Assembly: GCA_905183005.1 (NCBI GenBank)
Contig: CAJJDO010000051.1
Coordinates: 468,495-532,494 of the forward strand
DNA from: Paramecium pentaurelia
Lineage: Eukaryota > Ciliophora > Oligohymenophorea > Peniculida > Parameciidae
Direction of reading: 5' to 3'
Length of the DNA: 64,000 nt
Below are positions 38,001-49,756 of this stretch, one piece after another. The stretch's first letter is position 1; every line of letters starts with the position of its first letter. The notes under the pieces are model-generated. The model worked only from the letters and a program-made list of their open reading frames with translations, had not been told where the DNA came from and searched no databases. A program made the translations under genes and the position numbers.

Positions 38001-39563
38001 CTATTTCAGATTACATTTCTGAAATCAATTAGAATTACAACTTCAGTATTTCTGCATTCAAAAATTTATCATAATTATTTTCAAATTCATCCAATAAATT
38101 CTTAATCTTTACCATATAATGCTCAATCTATTTATAACTAAATTACAGCTCTTCCCTAAGTTCTTTAACATAATCAAATTATCTTAAATTATATCTACCA
38201 TATTCTCTCAAATCTTATCTCAAATCTGTTGTATTTGAACCAATACCATAAATCTATAACTCTTGCTATTTCCGAGTCGATTAAATACTTTATTCAATTA
38301 TATCTATAGCCTTTTCTATTGTTTCAACAAATATATCTTATATTCCTTAAAGAGAAGGTACAAACACCATGGCACCCTCTTACAAATGAATATCTACAAT
38401 TATCCAACTAAACTAAGTTGTTCTATTGAATAACAATAATAATTACCCAACTTTAAGATGTTTATTAGTATTTTTAATTACCATTAAGAAATTAACTATA
38501 GAATTGTACATCAACATAATCATACTCTCAAATTATATATAATCGATCATTCTTGTAAATTTGATTAACTTCTATTAAAATTATCTTAAATTTGATTCCA
38601 TTGTGAATTACATTGACTATGTTATATTATCCTAATTATATATAAACAGAATATAAATACACCAAGAGGCTTTTATTCCATTTGAGAATTTCGTATTGAT
38701 TCCAAATTCTATCTATATTCTTGATCTTCTTTAAAAATACTAAATGATTATTAAGATGCATCAATAACTATCTTCATTATTGAATTAATATTCTTAGCTA
38801 ATTCCTATTAGAATTCAATTAATAATCTTTACAATTTCCTAATAAATTTACTCTGATTTACAGGACTCATTTAAGTAGGTGTAAAAAATACTAAACTCTT
38901 AATAATTTAAGTGTATTTATGAACTTCTTCAATTGGTTGCTTGAGAGAGGAATCCAATATCAAGAAACTTATTTTTAACTCCTTAGAAATTGATTAAGCT
39001 TTATTCTTAATACTTAATTTTTTCCATCTAGTAAATGTCTTTTGTTTTAAATAATTTCTAAAGAACTCAATTTTTTGTAATCTATAATATAATTTCCTAT
39101 CATTTTCAAATTGTTTTATGGATACAAACTCTTCAAAATTACTATGATGAATTACAATGCCTCTACCACTTATCGTCATATATTAATTCATCTTTCTATT
39201 CTCATAATTGACAACTTTCCATTCATAGGGATTACCTTAATTATTTAAATAACAAAATTCCAATCCCATTTATTGATCAGTCTGCAACAAACGAACAAAA
39301 TCATTTGGCCCTAAGAATCCTTAAGAATGTTCTCTAATGCTTTCAGATTTGCCTCTTTATCGTAATGGTGTTATCTAACTTAACTAAGGTTAAATAATTT
39401 AGGGTAAATGATATCGTTAAGGACTAAATCCTTTAATATAGCGTTTTCTATTGGTTTCCAATAATTCTGATTACTCATTTTTTGAAGATGCTATCTTAGG
39501 AATAAGAGGAGTATCAATAGATGTTCTTATTTTTAATTTCTTCCTTAAATAGTATTAATTCAT
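29050..39563 (-). CDS. divergent dynein heavy chain with degenerate ATPase sites
   Basis: One 10.5-kb gene of about 3,490 codons, short for a dynein heavy chain (usually 4,000-4,600). Seen in order: N-terminal tail with FFRNYLKQKTFTRWKKL; the linker region KYLFPRFNFLTNSQF and MKGEIEDWFKNIEEGMKQGL; AAA1; AAA2 with Walker A GQPNNGKS (34924-34947); AAA3 with GDISCNKS (34117-34140); AAA4 with GKIGSGRNS (33253-33279); a coiled-coil stalk (about 32740-32130); AAA5/6 with VIINDILKSQQWRSF and LIKAFKPKDLRKF; and a dynein C-terminal domain with YLLGGLECQNCQWN. AAA1 keeps its borders (FEFFGDQFN, DLEGRQVKIYNKHF) but has no Walker A and SLLIISGYQYI in place of CFDEFNR. One intron is placed at 38632-38660; others may exist. 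Probably a non-motile or regulatory dynein-like protein; axonemal or cytoplasmic class is not clear. Confidence 0.85.
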
Positions 39564-39627
39564 TATAAATTTAAGATGTAAATTAAATTATTTAAATAAT
39601 CAATTTTTGAGTAATATAATATCATAT

Positions 39628-40959
39628 TCAAATGAAACATAGTACTATTGTCAATAAAAATACATACAATATAAAAACATAAAGATATCTAATATTATTA
39701 ATATAAACTTACTCCTCACAACTTTTATTATACTTAGAAGATATTATCAACGTAACCCAACTTGCAACTTATAACACTTATATCCCAATACTTCTATTTA
39801 TTATCAAATTGATAAAAAACACAGTCAACATTGGAAAAGTGATTAATACAATCCAAATCAGAATTTCTCTTGATTCACATTTCATTTCTAATGAATTTGC
39901 TATCAATATTTTATATTGCAATATTTATCTCCACAATATTATTACAAATAATATCAATTAATGCAAATTCCAGTTATCAATTATAACTAAATTTAGATTT
40001 AAAATTATTATTAAAATTAAAGCTTTTATTATTTTTTACCATGTTATTTTCTTCTCTACTTTCTTATCACCACTATATCCCATATCATCTAATTGAATTG
40101 CTCCTCTTAATGCATCATCAACATATTAATTATTTACTTAACTCTCATACAAAATTTACATTCTAGGTTAATTGGTTTATTCAACTGTAGATAATAATTT
40201 TGTAAAAGGTCTATCCGTTTGAAATATACATTCTACCTCCTTACCTAATTAATCATATGCAACTGATTTAAGGGTTTTAAGTATCCCAAACTTAATCTCT
40301 CCAAAGTCATCCTAAAACTTAATCACATTCAAGTTAGCTATAATTAAATAATTGTTAATTTCTATTACGTTAAATCTAAGCTACACTCTATTGACGAGTT
40401 ATTACAATCCCAGGTCCATTACTTTTCTATTAGACTGAAGGTCTTTTATGATCACCCAAATAATTCATTCCTTATTCCTATTTAGAATTCTAATAATCGT
40501 TTTTCTCTCCTGAAAGATTACTTTAACGTCTATTATTTTCAGTTGTTGGTGGATTCTAATGTTGATTCATACTTGAATTGCTTTCATGAATTGAATGAAT
40601 CACTGGTAATTATTGTGGCAATTCTATTTCTGATTCAACTCTATTATTTCTTTCTGATAACTATGTATTTATGACCTAAATCTAAGGGATCTCATTCTTC
40701 TACTTCTTCAACTTCTTATAATAATATAAACTTATAAGAAAACCAGATATAGCTAATAAAACATCTAAACTTTCAATAATATATAATTACAATTTGAATC
40801 TCCTATTTGCTTTATTTCTAAAAAAAATATACTAATGTTTGACAAAGAAAACAGTAATTTAATAATCTTTTGATTGCCCTCCCACTCCTTAAAAATAAAT
40901 AATGCAATCACAGAAGTACAAAATAATGTTGTTTCAATAATCAAGAACTCATTATTCAT
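39628..40959 (-). CDS. multi-TM membrane protein with cytosolic central domain
   Basis: ATG at 40959; introns at about 40765-40790 (26 nt, GTA...TAG) and a 31-nt one near 40350; spliced length 424 aa to TGA 39628-39630. The first ~85 residues contain about three hydrophobic helices, the second near LLFSLSNISIFFLEI and the third near VLLAISGFLISLYYY. A charged Ser/Asn-rich region follows, then a folded-looking central segment (VIKFQDDFGEIKFGILK, DDALRGAIQLDDMGYSG). The C-terminal ~130 residues have several more hydrophobic stretches. Because random AT-rich sequence also reads as hydrophobic, the true end could be earlier, near KKITW. No family recognised. It ends 64 bp before the dynein start, on the same strand. 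Confidence 0.6.
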
Positions 40960-41666
40960 GCTTTGCTTTATATAATTATTATGAGATTTAAATTAATTAA
41001 ATCTAAAACACTTGACTGATTGGAAAACTCACAAATCTTTTTAATTAATCAAATCATTAATAAATATGTGATAAAATTTATATAAAATCAATGATGTTTT
41101 TCAATTAAAACATTCAAATGTATATGAATATTAACTTAAAATATCTATATATATATATAAATAAGAATTACTATAATGATATATAATTACTCTATTATTA
41201 TAATAATTTTATATACTTTATCGCAGATTAGTTAATTGAATTTATTCAACATTTCTACATAAATATATAAAATCATAATCAAATAAAACAATATAAACCA
41301 TACAGATAAATATAAATTTATAATATATACTATTTATTTTTGTTTATTGATTAATAAAAATGTAATACTTTTATCAATTTTTCATAAAGGAAAATCCTTA
41401 AAATGTATTAATTACAAATAAATTATTATATATTTCTTGCTTATAAATTCCATTTTTAATTTATAAATCTAAAAATATTATTTTGAAATTAATATAAAAT
41501 ATTTTAGAAGATGTTTTATAAATTATATATAAATTACTTCATAATTTTTATTAATATTCAATTATTAATCAGAATATTAATTATAGATAGGTATTATATA
41601 AATCTATATATTTCATTTTATAAAAGATATAGATCAAATTAATTTATATTATTATGTGCTTGATAT
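40960..41666. other. AT-rich intergenic region
   Basis: About 700 bp of nearly pure A/T between two minus-strand genes. There are short AT inverted repeats but nothing coding. Confidence 0.6.
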
Positions 41667-42467
41667 TCAAATACTCAAGATTAAAAGAGCAATTGATAAT
41701 ACTGAAATGATTATTGAATCCCAAGAACACCTTGAACACTCTTTACCATCCCAATGATAAAAAAGAGAGGATGAGTTCCAACAAGTATCTTTTGTTTGTA
41801 CACTTGGATCAAAATCTACACATCCATTACTTCCCTTCATACAAAGTTAATATTTATCTCCATTAATCTTTTCCTTAGCAATTCTGCAATCAAGCCATTC
41901 TGATTCACTGCATTTAAGATGAGATTAACACTTATCAATTTTTGGTTCACATGCTGGGAAAGCAAGAAAACACTAGAAGTCATCACTTTTAGAATCTTCA
42001 CAAATTTTCATTTCTTAGCATACTCCACCCTTTCTAATACAAAGACCTTCATTAGCTATCAAGCATAATGAAAATAAGTCTTCTGAACAGGAACCTAAAT
42101 TGATATTTTATATTTCTCGGCAAGTTTAATCATTATCATCAAAATAACAACTATGATTTAAATTGTCACAAGCTTCTTCTGTTTTAGCATTGTGAGATGA
42201 ACATGATTTAAAAACTACACATTAATTATTTACTAAGGCACATTTATGATTATTATGACAATTTCCTGCTGATAATTGATCACAAGGAATAGTTTTGCAT
42301 TCTTAGTTAGAAAAGTTACATATTTTATTAGCCAAACATTCGTTTTCATAAACTAATTGTTCACAAGTACACATATCTTCAAATGTTACTAATTATGATC
42401 CTTTTACATATGAAAATAGACCAATTATCAAAATGATTGTTTAAATTTTGAAATATGATTTTTCCAT
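41667..42467 (-). CDS. secreted or anchored Cys-rich surface protein
   Basis: An intronless 266-codon gene. The N terminus (KSYFKIQTIILIIGLFSYVKG) is a signal peptide. About two dozen cysteines follow in a loosely repeated pattern of short loops (MCTCEQ, NQECKTIPCDQL, CHNNHKC, NNQCVVFKSC, EEACDNLNHSC, NDQTCRE), reminiscent of the Cys-rich modules of Paramecium surface antigens though far smaller. The protein ends with a hydrophobic stretch (SIIISVLSIALLILSI), which fits a GPI-anchor signal or a C-terminal membrane anchor. It is probably displayed on the cell surface or cilia. The link to the surface-antigen family is by pattern only. Confidence 0.8.
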
Positions 42468-43059
42468 TAAATTTTTATTTATCACATATTAACAAACTCA
42501 AAATGCTTTTATATCAAGTTTTCGTTTAATTCTGAAAGAATTCTATATTTATTCAATATAATAAATTTAAAGTAGAAATTAGATATATATAAAAAATGAG
42601 TAATAATTAACTAGATTCAATTGAAATTAGGAAATAGGAATAATAATAATGAAAAATAGTTATACTATCTACTTTTCTATTCTCAATCTAATTAGATTAT
42701 TATATATTATCTTCTATTTCATTTATTTTTAAACTAAATTAGAAATATCAATTTTGTATTAAAAAAGAAAAAGAAAACATTTATTAAAGACTATATATGT
42801 GATTATTTAAAGTTAAATATGATTTATTTGAGTAAAACAAAAATATTTTTGTCATATATTTTTATACATAATATATTAATATAAGTGTTTATACTTGAAA
42901 ATTTAGATAACATTTAATTGATTCCTATATAGATATATATAAGAATTTAAGTAATAGCCTTCATTTAGAATTATGATAATTGATTTTTGAGGGTGTGATA
43001 AAACTATATTAGTATCATTTTATTCATATAGAATTAACATTATTTATAATATTAATTAA
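42468..43059. other. AT-rich intergenic region
   Basis: About 590 bp with long A/T runs; nothing identified. Confidence 0.55.
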
Positions 43060-43795
43060 ATGAGTAAAATTAATAAATTTAGATATGAATATTAATCTAT
43101 TAAATTTAGATAGACATACATATAAATACCATTTAAAAGAAATTAAATGAGAAACAAATCTACCTTATAGCCTATGGTTATCATAAAATTGATATTTAGA
43201 AAATAGTTTATATTAGAATATCTAAATAGAGTAAATTATTATATAGATTTGTATCACATTTGGAATATGGAAAAATAAAAATATGTAGATCCTATCTTAT
43301 TTTAGTAATATAAGATTATTCTAAAATAATCAAATTTCTCTTAAATAAAAGAAATCAAAGAAGCATTTAAATACTAAACTGTTCTTAATATTAATGATTA
43401 TATAAATTGGAGTATAAAGGAAGTTTTTTATTATATTAGTGAAATTTATTTATATCACTTAAATATTGTATCTAATTTGGTTGGCATTTAATAATAAGTG
43501 ATGTTTGGTTATTATTCTCCCCATGGAAGATATTAAAGGACTACAATATTAAGTTACTTATTTAATAGAAGCAATTTCTTAATCAAACTACAATTAAATT
43601 TATATATTACTCATCATAATTTACTTTAGGATTTGAGCAATTAATAAATATTTTATTATAAGCAATGCATCCTTTCTATATACAAGGATTCTCTTTTAAT
43701 TTTATATTAATTATTTTCAAAGCCTCATATTCATTTACAATTTAAAAATTAAAGTCTTTTAATGTAGATGAAAAGTAGAAATCACTATTTATGAT
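43060..43795 (+). CDS. hypothetical ORF, possible gene remnant
   Basis: ATG at 43060 opens a frame that stays free of TGA to 43795. The first ~170 residues have a protein-like composition (QFILEYLNRVNYYIDLYHIW, IKEAFKYQTVLNINDYINW, IKEVFYYISEIYLYHL). Beyond 43583 it overlaps, antisense, the well-supported histidine kinase gene, so that part is not coding here. The real gene, if any, either ends earlier through an unseen intron or is truncated. No family recognised. Confidence 0.3.
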
Positions 43796-45844
43796 TAAAG
43801 GAGTTTCACATATACATTTTTCTAATGGAATTTATAATTATTCTATTTGATTAGTTAGAGACTTCAATCTTCCTGATTCCTAAAGTTTCATCATACCTTT
43901 TAATTGTGGTCTTTTAACTATTCTGTCTTCTAAAATTTATACAACTTTTTTTTCTTCATTTTTCATCACTATATATTTAATAGGTCTATTTAAATAATAT
44001 ATATATTTATACTTTTTTAATCTATTTAAATATAAAGTTTAATCTTCAATTAAGTATCTTTCAATAATTTCATCTTGATTCTATTCATCTTCATCTATAT
44101 TCTCATCTAAAAGAAAGAAAACATTATTCTAATCATATAACATATTTCTAAGAGTAAATGAAATTTTAGTTCCATACTCTTATGTAGTTACAATTCTTAA
44201 TCCTTTACTTGCAATTTATCCATTAATTTTTTTATTAAAAAATGAAACTCCTAATATTTTAGTTAAATAATTAGCTATGAAAAGACCAGATAATTTTGTA
44301 CCCATTTCATCTTTAATTAATTCTAGATTTATCCCTGTGCCTGTGTCTTGTATAGATACTTGAATACAATTTGGTCTTGCATCATTTTCAAAAGTTATAC
44401 CAATAAATCCATCTTTTGTTTATTCTATACTATTCTCCATTATAATATCTATAATTTATCTTACACGTTCTTCATCTGTAAAGAAATTTGTATTCAATTT
44501 TACTAGATTTTTAAATTAATATTTAATTGTTGGAATTCGTTATTTATAATATTCTTACAAATTTATCACCATTTAATCAAAATTAATTTTGTCATAATTA
44601 ATTTTTAATTAATTCTATTCTAAATAACAAGATTTCATCTCAATATTTTATATTTTAGTTGGTATAGGATAACCTTTTAATGTAGCAATCTAACGAATCT
44701 AAGATAATAGAATATTAATATCTTTATTATCTTTTGTCTCATAATTTTCATCCTTGTTTTTCAATTAAAGTTTCATTATTTCAGAAACATCATCCAAAAA
44801 TAGATAAATTTTTTTATTACGAATCAAATGAAATGAAAAATAGTACTACTTTTCCTTACTTAATTTCAATACTAATAATCCCTTTAAATAATCTTGATCT
44901 CCCTTTATTAATTCATTAAGTAACTATTCTAATTAACCCTGAGTTTACAATCTTGGCTAGTCAGTTTATTACTATTATCTTAATTGCTATAAGGCTGGAC
45001 CATTAATTAAAGAATGTAATAAATCTCCTTTTTCATTTACTCCACAAGTAGATCCAAATTTAGCTTATCTACTCAATTTAACAGTCAATTCTTTAACTGA
45101 CACTTATTCCTTTCTATTAAAAACTTCTATTATCTCTAATTTTCTTAATTATTTTTCAGCCTAAAACAAATCATTTTGACCTAATAATTTTAATGTTTCA
45201 GATGAAATATTAAGCAATTCTTTTGTTTAATCAAAAATAACAACAGGAAATACTTTAAGATAAGATTCAAGTAAGAATTGTTATTAAAACATTCTCATTG
45301 GAGGTACTACTTCATCTAATACTTATTTAGTTTGAATCTATATAAATTTAAAAATTACATTATTTTCCAGTTAATAATCAGCATAATTCTTTAATTCTCT
45401 ATCTATAACCATCACTAACTCTAAAATTATATAAACTGATGCTTTTAATAGATTGTATGCCCATCTAAATTCTTAACCTGAAACTCTAAAAGCATAATAA
45501 GTATATAAAAAGAAAAATGCTGCAAATCTAACTTTATAATCATATATAAATAAGACCAAGATTTTTTACCAGATTATTAAGGCAAAAACAACCCAGAATT
45601 AAGAAGTATGATAAGTTCTAGCTTATCCTTCTACTATCCTCTCTACAACCAAAATTCCCATTGCAATAAGTAAACACATAAAAACGTAAGTTGTTACTCT
45701 CCCAAAAAGAAGTGGATTTTGAATCTTCTTTGGTATCACCTCACATGCTTTAAGTAATAAATATAGAACTATGCAAAGTCCACAGATTTAAAGGATCACT
45801 TAAACCAAATTTGTGAGGATATAATCACCTAAATTTGACATCAT
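43583..45844 (-). CDS. hybrid histidine kinase lacking phospho-acceptor residues
   Basis: A 753-codon gene without introns. The N-terminal ~150 residues contain about four TM helices. A PAS-like region follows, then a HATPase domain: VRQIIDIIMENSIEQ (N box), VSIQDTGTGI (G1 box) and GLFIANYLTKILG (G2-like). A receiver-like domain closes the protein. Two features are odd. Between the PAS end (FLDDVSEIM) and the HATPase there is no H-box: the stretch NKDINILLSQIRQIA holds no histidine. In the receiver, the phospho-aspartate position reads IFINCSNP, with Asn at 43640-43642 instead of Asp. ATP binding looks intact, so this may be a sensor working without classical phosphotransfer. The start could be the ATG at 45844 or the next one at 45841. 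Confidence 0.8.
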
Positions 45845-46116
45845 TATTAACCTTCAATAATATTGGTTGTAGCTTTTGACAATATATTTACTATCCCCAA
45901 AAACAAACCTACAGGTAATAGAAGTGCTAATGGGACTGTTTATCCAGAAGCTCCTTTTACAAAACAATAATCAAGGTATTCTCTAGGTTTTAAGACAATT
46001 TATTACTGATTTTATAGACCAGCATACATAATTTTATATTCATTTATTAGTGCCTAAATGACGTTTCTAGTATGTTAAGGCTCAGATGATTTTATCAAAG
46101 CTTCAGTTTCTTCCAT
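45841..46116 (-). CDS. small single-TM membrane protein
   Basis: A 91-codon gene: a hydrophilic N-terminal half (MEETEALIKSSEPQHTRN, KPREYLDYC) followed by one hydrophobic helix (VPLALLLPVGLFLGIVNIL) and a short polar tail. Its TGA overlaps the first of two tandem ATG codons of the histidine kinase gene, so the two are either transcribed together or the kinase uses its second ATG. A partnership with the kinase is possible from position alone, but ciliate neighbours are usually unrelated. The family is not recognised. Confidence 0.65.
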
Positions 46117-46142
46117 AATAATTATTTTTTTATTAATATTGT

Positions 46143-47137
46143 ATGATAAATGAAGCCAACTTCTTTTGGAATTAAGACTACACAGTCAACTTTGGATCAG
46201 AACACTCTTATTTAGATGAAAGACTCATAATTACAGATGATTATATGCCAATGCTTCCCAGAGCAATTAAGGAAGGGAATGCTTTTTGTTTATTTTTATG
46301 TTTCTATTATCTAATCAAACTATTTATTACTTTATCGTAATATCAATAAATAGACGAACCTCTTTTTAGTATACTTATTTTAGTTATGGGTTTCCATGAT
46401 GTGATTAATATCCTTCATTATCTAATTATAGGGTAAACATCTTAATATAAATTAGAATTTTAACCTAATATATTGGTGGTATTGATATATAGAATTTTAA
46501 TAGATAACTCAATTTACTCTCTTTGAATTCATCCATAACTTAAATACTTATTCAAGAGTTCATTAGCTATTATCGTCCTGTAAATGGACTTCTCATAATA
46601 GAAATTATTGAATAAAAATCCTTTTATTTTAATTGTATTACCATTAAATTATTGTACTACTTTATCTCAGTCTATACTTTCATTATCATGTTATTTATTA
46701 CTACAGATACACCATTGCTTATACAAATTTATATAATACTTTTGATTATTTATTGGCTTATTCCTGTACTTATGTGTTTCATATGGCCATTTGTTATGCT
46801 ATGGTTCATTGTACTTAGACAAGAATTGCATTATCAACAAAATAGAAATTTAATCATAAGATTTTATGATTAATTATAGAAAATTAAATTTAAAAAATTA
46901 ATGGAACAACGTCCTTCGATATAATAAAACGATTGGTATCTTTCAAATCAATATTTTAGTCCTATTTGCTATTAGGAAATCAATGAATCACATAGTATAA
47001 TTCAATTGCCTTGCCATAAAGAACATTATTTTCATGCTGAATGTTGTAAATAATGGCTTGGAAGAGATCCTCGTTGTCCATTATGTAGATATGGATTAGA
47101 ATAACAAAAAGATGTAGCCCTACTTGAATTCATTTGA
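46143..47137 (+). CDS. RING-H2-type protein with TM segments, first Cys replaced
   Basis: Introns at 46479-46503 (25 nt) and 46580-46601 (22 nt) give 315 aa to TGA 47135-47137. Four or five TM helices lie between about residues 45 and 220. The C terminus carries a RING-H2 finger: SPICYQE, LPCHKEHYFHAECCKQWL, RCPLCR. This is the usual architecture of membrane-bound E3 ubiquitin ligases. The first zinc ligand, normally Cys in C-x-I-C, is Ser here (AGT at 46958-46960), one base from a TGT Cys codon. Either another residue or a sequencing error explains it, or zinc binding is weakened. Its start is only 26 bp from the divergent small membrane protein gene. Confidence 0.8.
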
Positions 47138-47695
47138 TTATATTTACTATTTAAAATTTCTTAATAATGATGGATTCTTATAAAAATTATATTAAATTCT
47201 AAGAATTATAATAATAGTTTCTTTTAATTATTATAATAATTATCACAAAATATTTAAATATGTTAAGAAATATTTCAAAAATCTACACACTTAAAGAAAC
47301 TATTAAAAATAAATTGAGATATTCAAATTCATAATAAATATAATACTATTCATTTTCTTAGTTAATAACCAAGGCTTATTTTCCCAATTTTATAATTCCA
47401 ACAAACATTTATTATTTATAGTTGATCTCATCTACTTTTTAAGGTGATTAAACTTAAATAACAAATCTTAACACATATTATACTATAAACCATAAAGAAA
47501 ATAGGTCGATATTGTTTATTCAGGATCAATGTTTGTATTTGACAAAATATCACTCCACCAAATATTTATAATAATCAATATAATTAACTTCTAGTTATTT
47601 TGGGCCTATTATAATATTTAAAATAAATTTTGTTGATAAACAAAAACATTTTTAAGACTTAAATTTTTTTTAATAGACTTCTAAATAATTTTTTA
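47138..47695. other. intergenic region
   Basis: About 560 bp between two plus-strand genes; AT-rich, nothing identified. Confidence 0.55.
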
Positions 47696-49620
47696 ATGTT
47701 TTAATAATAGAAATTCAATTTCGCTTGTAAGTAGCACCCTTAAGAACTTATTTAATTCTTCTGCTTTAAGAAAGATTGCTATGATAATAGAATGTTTTGT
47801 TCTAAATGTATGAAATAAACATAGCATGTCTAACATATGCGCTTCGTTAATATAATCGAAGATGCTGAGAGGTTCATCAATTAATAATTGAGAAAACTTA
47901 AAGAGACTATTACGATATCAAAAAATCAGTTTAATTAGGCTAAGGAATAATACTAAAATTTAATCAAAGGTTTAGAAGATAGAGTTTTTAGTTTAGAGTC
48001 TATCCATTTTTTAGATTTAAGTGAAATTGAAGAAGCACTGACAATTTCATTCTTATTTAATTAATTATAAAAAAAAATCTAATAAACCGTCTAACCATAA
48101 TTACTTAAGTTGAAAAAATCGATAGAAGACATTTATCAAAATTGCCAAATAAACATATTCATTTAAAAAGATGAGTACAATATATTGAAGATTGGTAAAT
48201 GATAGAATATAAAAATAGCAAATTATTTATTGGAATAATAAGATTTATAGAAGGCAATACTATACTATGAAGAATGCTTAAAATTGAATCCTAAGAATGA
48301 ATAAGCTTTATTAGGAAAGGGTAAGATCAAATTACATTTTAGGTGATTGCTTAAGACATAAATCAAAATTCAATTAGGCATTAGAATGCTATGAAAAATT
48401 ACTATCAATTAATGAAAATAATGCCTAAGCTTATTTAAATTAAGGTAGAAAGTAATAATATTTTTTAGGAGAATGTTTATTTAATTTAGCTAAATTCAAT
48501 TCTGCCTTGAAGGCCTACGATCATGCTTTAAATATAAATCAAAATGATTATAGAGCAATGTTTTAAAAGGGTAAATATATCAAAAGATATTAGGTTAATG
48601 TCTAAATGCAACTTTCAAATTTACTGAAGCAAAAGAATGTTTCAACAAAGTAATTGAAAATAACTCAAATGAAATAGACACACTTTTGTCTTAGAGTATT
48701 ATATTTTTTATGGTTTAGGCCATTTATTAATTCACTAACTTGAAACAAATAAAGCACTTATATTAATTGATTAAATATAACAAAAATATCCTTAAAATTA
48801 TGATGCTTTCATTTTCAAAAGTATATTAAATCAGCCTATTTCAAGTTTAATTAGCAATGCTCGCTGAGAACTATGATGAAGCATCAATTATCTATGAGGA
48901 AATGATAAAATATTTTCCGGAGAATGGGAAAGCATTATATTTCAAAGGTAACATATGAATTTGTCTTAAGGAATTATTTTAAGTGTTTAAGAAAAATAAG
49001 ATGAAGCATAAAAAGTTTTAGAAAAATTAATAGAAATTGATCCAACTTTATGGATGATTTAACACTTAAAAGGTATAATTATTATTAATCTAAGCGACTA
49101 TTTTATTAGTAGGAGGAAAATAAAATGAAGCTTTGGAGTTGATAGATTAAATCTTAGCATATAGCCCAAATTTTCTTCAAATCATTCGGTAAAAAGGTGA
49201 CATATATTAATAACTTTAGCCTTGATCCTTAATGATAAAGGACATGATTTAACAATTTAATTTTTTGAAGATTTAAAAATGAAGTATCCATAAGATGCTT
49301 TTCCTTTAATTTTGAAAGGTGAATTTTTAATTTTAAAGAATAAATTTGATGAAGCTCTCATAGCCTTAAATTGTGTATTATCTATCGATCATGAGAATTT
49401 TCAGGTTTTATTTCTAAAAGCTGTTTGCTTAAAACAATTTAATAAATATCAAGAAGCAATTGATCTATGTGAGCAATTGCTTAGTTTATATTCTGAGAGT
49501 TCTATAATTATGGAATTAAAAAGTAACAATAGTAAATATTTAGATGAAATCTTATAAGAAATAGTAGAAGAGAATGAAAAAATATAATAAATTTAAAATC
49601 AAAAAGATAAAGATAATTGA
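47696..49620 (+). CDS. B-box zinc finger and TPR-repeat protein
   Basis: Seven small introns are inferred (48195-48218, 48321-48342, 48445-48468, 48571-48593, 48948-48970, 49073-49094, 49197-49219); they give 587 aa to TGA 49618-49620. Residues ~11-45 form a B-box-like finger (ACKQHPQEL, CFKKDC, FCSKCMK, QHVQHMRF). A ~120-residue coiled coil follows, then about eight or nine tetratricopeptide repeats (YYEECLKLNPKNEQALLGKG, KAYDHALNINQNDYRAM, YLNQGECLFNLAKFNSAL). B-box and TPR together suggest a ubiquitin-related or scaffold protein binding partners through its TPRs. The intron at 49073 could instead end at 49109, which keeps frame. Six of the seven introns fall at the same place in successive TPRs. 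Confidence 0.8.
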
Positions 49621-49756
49621 ATAAATTTTTATGATATATTATAAGTGAGTTAATAATTAAAATAATACCATATTTTATTAGAACACAGTAAAGAGAGATT
49701 AAAAAAAACCCATGAATTGATGCCGAAATTAAGGAATCGATTAAAAAATAAAGGAT

